Shown in pieces: positions 57,100-64,000 of a DNA stretch of 64,000 nt. Below the pieces are notes generated by a model. It was not told where the DNA came from and did no database searches. It worked only from the letters and a program-made list of their open reading frames with translations. Numbering within the stretch: position 1 is the first letter of the stretch; every line of letters starts with the position of its first letter. Where the stretch lies: the NCBI RefSeq assembly GCF_963678635.1, contig NC_087062.1, positions 60,801,584 to 60,865,583 on the forward strand. Direction: 5' to 3'. The stretch comes from Symsagittifera roscoffensis. Taxonomy: Eukaryota; Xenacoelomorpha; Acoela; Convolutidae. The translations under genes were made by a program, and so were the position numbers.

Positions 57100-58180
57100 G
57101 ATTACCTAATGTCCAGCCACTGAGATTAATGACTGTATCTTAGTTCCTTGTGGCACCATCCTGAATGTTTTTCCTGAGATCACATTCAGCTTCATGACCA
57201 AACTACTTGGTGCCTTCATTTCTTTCACCTCAGATGCTTCAAAGGCGTTGAGCTGTTCTTGAGATCTCTCGTTCTCGAGTTCGAGCTTGACTTTTTCTTC
57301 TATTTCTCTTGTCGCCAGTTCCTGTTGGGCTCTATTAAGGGCATCTCTTGCCGCTTCTTTGTTGTCAATCTTAAAGTCGTTTGCTGCGGTTTCAGGCTCT
57401 GGTTCATTCGTTTTTTCTAGCACGGTCTGCATTTTCTTCGTAGCTAGCTATTCTGGTTTCTCTTTCCTCCGTGCTTCCGCCTTACTCATCAGACGTGCCT
57501 TGCTGGCTTTGACATCAGATAAAGCTTCTTCATGCCTTGGGTGCTTGATGTCTGCCACAGCATCTCAAAATTCAGGACAATCAGATTTAAAATGACCATC
57601 CAAATTGCATAAAAAACACCTGGGGCTGAATCTTGCAATTACTCCTCACATGAAATCTTCATGATTTATTTCTGATGCATCTTCATCCTCGAAAATAAAA
57701 CCGGTTGCATTCATGCCTTGTTTGTAGGTTGAGCATGGTGATACTTGATGGTCTGTCGAAGTGCAAATTGCACAAAAGCGTCTCTTGTCATTGTCGTGCC
57801 TATGTTTGTACCAGTTGTTACCCTGGTTAGCAGGTCTATAATTAAAATTACCATAATTTTTTTGTAATAATAACCTGATCTCATAGGAGGTTTAAGCAAC
57901 AGATAATCCCCCTGGATTTCGGTGGCAGTTCCGGTGTAGATGCACTGGTTGAAAGAGGTGCGTAATGCGTTGCTAATATGTCCTAAGTTCATCAATCTTC
58001 ACACCAACTATGAATTTTGATGCTACTGCCAAGTTCATCCCGCTGTTTGATCGTTCGGTTGACTGCGCATTCTAAGCATCTCTAAGTCATCCAAGAATTT
58101 GTCTTTGGTTTCGTCTTCACTTTGCCTTCGTTTCTCGAAGCGCATCCTCGATTGGTGTCCTTGCACCCCTGAGCCAAAAT
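57100..58180 (-). pseudogene. Gypsy gag nucleocapsid region, copy I
   Basis: Two CxxC-x4-H-x4-C knuckles are visible: CAICTSTDHQVSPC (about 57,735-57,775) and CFLCNLDGHFKSDC (about 57,575-57,619). A charged helix follows (57,432-57,106; ATREIEEKVKLELENERSQ) ending in VISGKTFRMVPQGTK. A stop (TGA) follows the second knuckle and frameshifts are near 57,850 and 58,180. Confidence 0.8.
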
Positions 58181-58183
58181 GAT

Positions 58184-59853
58184 TCAACAAGGTTTCGAAG
58201 ATTTTCTCGATGTGTCCCGCTGGAATTGCTTTTTAGCCATCGCACAATTCAGAGCTGTCCCGTGTAGGTTGCTGGTGAACGCGCGCCATTGTTGACTTTC
58301 AAACAAGTCGTCATTCTCAAAGTGCAGCTTCATGACCTCTATCCAGGTGCCTATACACCCGTCATATTTGTCCTTGTAGCATCTTGGTTTCTTAAATACC
58401 TTTCTTGACTTTTTGCTGCGTTCACTGGTCCTAGATAACCTCGTGAGGAAAGTTTCAAAAGACCTATTCAGATGTTCAAACGCTGTCGCCATAGCCGTTG
58501 CATCCCGTAAATATCCTGCTTGATCGTTATTATCCGTTTCCCTATTGTCAGAATCGCTGGGCTGAGATCTTCCTTGATTCGAGTGGTTGCAGCTTGTTGA
58601 TTCGCTTCTCGCATAGGTCGTTCATTCGAGATCGGCCTGCTGCCAGTAGAACCTCCTCTGTTATTCGTTGGACCCTTCGGCTTGTTATCCCAGGTGGCAT
58701 TGCTGGATGAGTTCCCCTTCCTCTTGTGGATCCATGGTTCCTTCCTCTGTTAGGATGGTCGTTGAAGTTCGTTGTCGGCTCCCTGTTAGCCTCTCCCGAG
58801 TGTTTTCTCCTATTCCTAGAGCTGCTCCTGTTTCGTAGGAGACCATCCAGCTTATCTATGATAGCTTGAGTTTGTCTTTCCATCTTTGCTTCTATTCTTG
58901 TGTCAAGAGTCCCAAGAGCCTACTCTTGCTGACTTCGTAGTTGTTCCAGCTCCCCTCTCAAACGTCTTTCTCTTTCCTCAGCCTCCCTCGTTATTCGTGA
59001 CAAGTTTTTGACCAAGTATTCATCCGTCCTTTCTATTAAGCGTTTTTCACTTTTATCAACTTCCTGTCTGTTGCGGTTAATTTCTTCCCGCAGGCTTTCT
59101 CTCTCAACATGAACTGCTCTCTCTAGTTCACTCATTCTTATAGACATCTGCTCACTCTGCTCACCCATGCTGTCTACTATCCTGGTCAAATCCTATCCCA
59201 TCTATGCCCCGTTGTCTACTAATAGTGTAACTAGTGGTGGCGTCGCCCTATTGGTTCCTGGCAATTTAGTGCTGGTCGAGATACGAGTTTTACCTCTATG
59301 TCTCGACGTTCTTTCATAACCCGCCTCTGGTTCCTCTGGTGTGATTCCAGACCCTGTTTTTCTATCATTTCCGGATTGCTCCTCCGTGTTGGTCACGGTC
59401 ATGAACTGCGGTGACCGTTGCATTCCATCAAAAGTCTTGTTCATGGTTCTGACCGCACGCACTAAACCGATCCGAATAGCCAGTCTTCATGTTTGTGGAT
59501 GACCCATTTTAACGGGTAGAATTGTTCAGGCTTACTTGAGAATCGAAGTCATCAATATCTTCATTGTCCTTCTTCCCTTCTTGGGCGTCTACTTCATCAC
59601 CTGTTGACGTTCCCGTAGTAAAGGGCAAGACATTTCCCAAAGTCTTTCTGAGTCGTTCCGAAAACGAGGAGGACGTTGCCGCTTTGTCTGCCACCCCATG
59701 CATCATGGTATTGTCAGTAGGTGATCCTGCTGCTGCTGCTGCTGCGTTTTCAGTCGAAATGTCGGACAGTTCCGACATCTCCTCTCGATCTAGAGTCCCG
59801 TTAGAAGTGGCGAAATCGCGGCCATGTTCTACGGGAATAGATTCACTCGTCAA
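58184..59853 (-). pseudogene. Gypsy gag N-terminal region, copy I
   Basis: Pieces in order are 59,853-59,509 (acidic, Ser/Ala-rich, possible start), 59,462-59,202, 59,189-58,920 (coiled coil with ERESLREEINRNRQEVDKSE), 58,883-58,548 (basic, RNRGRNHGS-like) and 58,492-58,184 (capsid-like, KPRCYKDKYDGC and TWIEVMKLHFEN). The second, third and fourth share one frame and are split only by stops. This gag N terminus occurs once in the window. Confidence 0.7.
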
Positions 59854-60100
59854 CTTTCTATTCCCATTTTGTTGCGTCCCACGTCACGCCTTGTTCTCGT
59901 CCAGTATGGGTTTGGATGGGTCTCTACTTCCCGCATTGCCCCTTTTTTCTCCGAAGCTTTTTCACTCCTTGTTCGAACCATTCTGCCTAAAACTTCGTTC
60001 CCTTTCTTGTTCCCACGATAGGGTCGTTCATTGATTTTTTTGTTTTTTTGGTATAAAATTCCTAGAGCTATCAGTTAATTTAGGTATCCTCGACTTGTCT
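59854..60100. other. Upstream flank of gag
   Basis: The expected 5' LTR and primer-binding site are not recognisable. The sequence shows no match to 29,697-30,240 or 33,106-33,650. Confidence 0.4.
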
Positions 60101-62590
60101 AGACTCATCGTAATTTACCGTTTCCTACCGTTTTTATTGTTTGATAACCGATAATAATAACACAACACAATAATGTCAAAATGTCTCAACTAAAATTGAC
60201 CACGAATCTTTTTATGTTATCACAGTACAGTGTGTATACATTTTATGCTTAGCAATTGATTATTGGATACCAAGCTAGCACAGACTGATGATATCAATAC
60301 ATTTATACTTTTAAAAAGTAGTGTAATCACTACCCAACCGAGAATAATTAATGTGCATTTAAAGCCAAAAATTTAGATAGAAAGTATACTCAAAAAAAGT
60401 ATGTGTACTGCACTTGGTCTGTCGCAATTTAATAGTCGAACTTGTTTATAAAGAAAGAGCTTTCCCTGTTTATTTCCGCACTAAACAGACAAAACTTGAA
60501 GGCAGTATTCTTCTTAAATGGGCGTATATTGCACCCATCGAGTTCTGTGTTACTTATCGGCCTTCGGATTGCCCGAGCTAGACCTACTAAAACTCTCAAG
60601 GAAACCACTCTTCCAAAAAATAGTTTGATTTTTAATCCCAATATATCAGTGTCGAGTTCTGTTTTCAGTTAGACCTAGAGTCGCGAATCTCTGGGTTTAG
60701 ACCAGTTTTTGTTTCACTATGATTTTTTACAGTTTTTATCTAAAGGCAAGTTACCAGTGCGGTCACTGGTCTCCTGCCTGATTTCTAATATCTTAAAACT
60801 TTTCACTATGTATCTTACTTTTGTCTACGTATGTTCAGGATCCCTACAGTCGCGTTTGTTGATATTTTTTTTAATTCTCGGACCCCTTCGGATTGACAAA
60901 AAAAGGACCCCCCCCCCGGATTCGAACCCCTCCTAATTGGCAAAATACGACCCCTCCAAATTTGGACAGCTCCGAATTGGGACCCCTCCAAATTGGCAAA
61001 AATAGCCATTGCGGGTCGTTAAAAAACAATAACCGAGACCCTTCCGGATACGGTCTCAGAGCCTATTATGCTTATTAAAGTAACTAGGAGGGGTATGTTC
61101 TGGTCCTATACCCTTCCGGATTAAGGCTTAAGCTGCTTACTTAACAGTTTTCCCTAACTGTAAAGGGTCTTCTAACTAGCCTAGTTTTGACTCGAGTATC
61201 CTTTTCTGGGTTCCTTAGCCCTTCCTTTTTTGTCGAGAACAGCGTAAAATTGCCTTATTTAACCGTTACTACCGTTTGGTAGGGGTATAAGGACTTTCCA
61301 AAAATAACTTTTACAAAACGTGATGGGTCTTTTTCACAAGTTGGTAGTTTTTGCTAAAAACAGTTTTAAAAAACTTTTTAGCTTGCTTTTTTCAAGGAAC
61401 AATTGCTTTATGATTAAACTTACTTAATATCTGTTCTAGTGGTACCAAGATGAACTGGATCTGTCAAGTTGTTCTAAAGTTAATAATCAAAACGTCTTTA
61501 ATGCGAACTCAAAAAGTTTTCAAATTTATAGGTTCCGCCTAATTTTTTTTGCAATTTTTGTCTTTTTGACTTATAAAATATCAATCCCAGCTCAAAAAAG
61601 ATATACCCTTATAGTTGAATGCAAAAAAAGTTGGTCTAAGTTGTTTCAGCTGAAAAAAAAATTGCCAAAAACAATGCTATTTGGACGCCTCCGGATTGAT
61701 AAATCCACTAAATCAAACACGCTAAGGTCAATTCCACCGGGCTTAAGAAGGTTATTGGCACACGCTTTTTAAAACCTGTCGATCACTAGTTTTTGTTGTC
61801 CGAACAACAGCTTTCATTCGCCCTATCTCAAAAATTTTGAAAAGTTTTCTTATTTTGTGGCGTTTCGTTTTTTCAAAAACTACAAAATTTCGTACTTTGT
61901 CACCCATTTAGTTCCAAGCACGTCCGAACTAATTTTAACCGGTTCTAATAGTTCTGCTAAAGCAGTTGCAATGTAATTCACTAATTTAACGCTTTTTTTG
62001 TTTTAAAAAACATCGATATCTCAAAAATCGCGATTTGTGGGGGGATCAAAATATCATTATTTTGACCATAAAAACCGGTATGTTTGCTATGTTGCTATCA
62101 TTTTACTGTTTTTTCTTCAGGAGATAAAAATCATCATATCCATCGGAGATGGATCAACCCTTTCCCTCAACTCCTAGCTTCTCATTATCTGAAATAGAAT
62201 TTTGATGTTAGTTAATTTAATTCAGGACATATCCGGAAGCTAAAAGTTGTTAAAATGCAGTTTCAGTTTCTCCCCGAGACCCTTCCGGATTCTGGAATCT
62301 GGACGAAGAGCGGTTTTGTTGTCCTTCTGGAAGGGTGGTAAAGTCCTTTCAGTACCCTTCTGAATTCTCGGGAATTTCACGGTGACGAACGATTGTACAG
62401 TTGCAATCGTTACATCTCGGACAGTCTCGATCGTAATTTCAAAACAGTTTCCATGTCTTTTCTTCACTATCGAGAGTCAATGTTGCTATTTTCTAGCAAA
62501 AATTGGTTTGTTCTGATTTTGGCGGTTTTCAGTGTTTGCGAAGTTTCATGGTCGTGAGGCATCTTTTTTTTGAACGAGTAATTGAAAAAT
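60101..62590. other. Non-coding stretch with a recurring CCCTTCCGGAT motif
   Basis: The word cccttccggat, or a one- or two-base variant, is at about 60,884, 61,033, 61,109, 61,687, 62,280 and 62,353. A cgagacccttccggat form occurs twice. At 60,915-60,998 there is an imperfect run of cccctcc-aaattgg units. 62,147-62,205 matches 26,213-26,265 in inverted orientation. No gene is recognised. Confidence 0.5.
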
Positions 62591-62597
62591 TACTTCC

Positions 62598-63204
62598 TCA
62601 CTTCAAATTAACCTCTCCCAAATCGTCAAATTGCACGATTAGCACTGTTAGTCCATCGAAGCTGCCAATTTTCTCAATTGGCTGCTCTAATGAAATTTCG
62701 ATATTGCCATGCAATTTGGCGCCAATCCTAATATGCACTGCTTCTAATGTTAGGAGTTTAATTGCGTTGTTTGACTGATCTATTACCTCCAAACTCAACT
62801 ATGCTGTGGTCGCTTCCTCCCCACACTGACGTATGCGTATATGCCTACAGGCGAGTCCTCTTTCTTGTGTTCTCCAATCTTTGCGGCCAAATTTTGATCT
62901 GTTTGTCCAAAGTAGGTGGCAAAACATCCACAAAAAGGCAAATTGTAAACCACATTGGATTTCAGTTCACGGTAGAACGACGACATAAGGGAGGTAACAG
63001 CGGTTTTCGATTTCCTGTTCGTAAACACAATTTGTGCGTTGATGATGCTCCGCACCTCGTTTGCAAACGCTTGACTTTGTTTTCCTTGATACTGAAGCAA
63101 GAGCATTGGGGATTTCTCGTCTCATTTGTCATTTGCTGCCCGAACTTCTGTTTTAGTTGGTAATAGTTCTTCCCGAAGAATTTTGCTTGGTGTTCACGAC
63201 TCAA
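62598..63204 (-). pseudogene. Penelope-like element, linker and GIY-YIG endonuclease
   Basis: 63,106-62,795 encodes QYQGKQSQAFANEVRSIIN (thumb-linker block) and VVYNLPFCGCFATYFGQTDQ with KIGEHKK. This is the GIY-YIG-type core of Penelope-like elements (VVYxxxC.C...YxGQT then EHK). A different frame (62,798-62,598) continues with NNAIKLLTLEAVHIRI, the C-terminal helix that follows the endonuclease. A frameshift at about 62,797 and another near 63,100 break it. Confidence 0.8.
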
Positions 63205-64000
63205 CTTTTAATGACCAGTCCTCTGGATACTAATTTTTCTTCCATCGCAGTCTATTGATCATCCTTGCTTCAATGGTAAAGTTCTATGTAGATGTGCCCC
63301 TAAAAATCATTTGCACTGTACCCTCTATTATATTTAGTTTGTACTGCAGTGGTGCGCAACTTCTGACGTTTAGAAGCGTGCCAGTATCCTTTGGTTTTTG
63401 GTACCATACACATTTAACTTTCTTGTTGCCATCAACATTTTTAATAATTTCTAAAAAAGCCAAGTCACCGTTCTCATTAGGTGTTTCATGTGTGAACTGA
63501 AAGTTACGGTGCAATTTGCAAGTAACACGCTCGGGTCGACTTTAACAGTACTCACAATATCGTCTACGTATCGTACTTAACACCTGCTATGGTCAGCTCA
63601 GACTCAAGCATCTCAATGGAGAATTAAATTTTTTCTAATATGCCTTTGTAATCTTCATCCAAAATGCCACCACACTCCTTGTGATATCAATTCAAACAAT
63701 CCTCACATTCCATGCCTTGATTCTGAAAGTCACCATTTTTTTCCATTCTGGGAATTTTCCGTTCATAATTTCCAGAAAATCAATCTTTTGAGGGATTTCC
63801 ATAGCTATCAACCAAAAGTGTGCCAGAATGACTGCCGGGTATGCACCCATGGCCAATCCATCCTTCTGTACTTACCATGTACAAAACCGTTTCAATTCAA
63901 TGTACTTCTTGAAAAGTTAGATGACTCATTCTGGCCGTATATATTTTTTCTCATTCTGGCGGTCTCTCGGAGTGGACACTCTGTGTACCGGCTTTCCACA
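63205..64000 (-). pseudogene. Penelope-like element, reverse transcriptase
   Basis: The minus strand reads MGAYPAVILAHFWLIAMEIP (63,850-63,791), then RYVDDIVSTVKVDPS with the catalytic YVDD at 63,570-63,559. Then FQFTHETPNENGDLAFLEI, CVWYQKPKDTGTLLN and CAPLQYKLNIIEGTV follow in another frame (63,514-63,284). This order is characteristic of Penelope-type RT. Several stops and frameshifts lie between. The 5' part continues beyond the window. Confidence 0.8.

Noticed and set aside
59564-60034. 156-codon plus-strand frame
   Set aside because: It is antisense to the gag N-terminal segment (poly-Ala and acidic stretches) and has no family features.
60905-60935. tRNA-like B box (ggttcgaatcc on the minus strand)
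   Set aside because: No A box, acceptor stem or anticodon arm could be folded around it; it sits in a run of repeated cccctcc units.

Overview
The window looks like an AT-rich invertebrate (non-vertebrate metazoan) nuclear genome. It holds one clear host gene, split by spliceosomal introns with GT-AG borders, and is otherwise repeats and decayed retroelements of several animal classes. There are no bacterial operons, rRNA genes, convincing tRNAs or CRISPR arrays. I cannot name the species.

Layout. (1) Positions 1-17,625 are a higher-order array of diverged copies of a roughly 1-kb AT-rich monomer. It is interrupted by a regular ~168-bp satellite (5,214-6,475) and by local tandem duplications of 193 and 257 bp. 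(2) Positions 17,680-25,274 hold an eight-exon minus-strand gene whose product (419 aa as modelled) matches the centriolar protein CEP44: a conserved N-terminal domain and a C-terminal coiled coil. All seven intron phases fit. Its largest intron (4.35 kb) contains old copies of the left-arm repeats and a set of hairpin repeats. (3) Positions 25,690-29,480 carry relics of at least three retroelements: a LINE reverse transcriptase scrap, a retroelement with an SGNH-hydrolase-like piece, RT tail, Cys/His motif and conserved C-terminal domain, and a Penelope-like scrap. (4) Positions 29,697-59,853 are a ~30-kb mosaic, all on the minus strand, of one Ty3/Gypsy-type element family. Its order is gag (coiled coil, two CCHC knuckles), aspartic protease (DTGA), RT (YVDD), RNase H, integrase, then a long third ORF (ORF3, about 3.5 kb when pieced together) that I do not recognise. 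There are three RT, three integrase and two gag copies but about seven ORF3 copies, all broken. The pieces are joined at abrupt junctions, several of them in frame. (5) Positions 60,100-62,590 are mostly non-coding with a recurring CCCTTCCGGAT motif. (6) Positions 62,598-64,000 are a decayed Penelope-like element (RT plus GIY-YIG endonuclease) that runs off the window.

The strongest results are the complete CEP44 model; the unrecognised Gypsy ORF3, amplified far beyond pol; and the evidence that the Gypsy array grew by duplication of already dead copies, because all three integrases lack the same segment including the first catalytic Asp. No cellular system beyond CEP44 is supported. Assembly error in the repeat arrays is a real alternative for some junctions.
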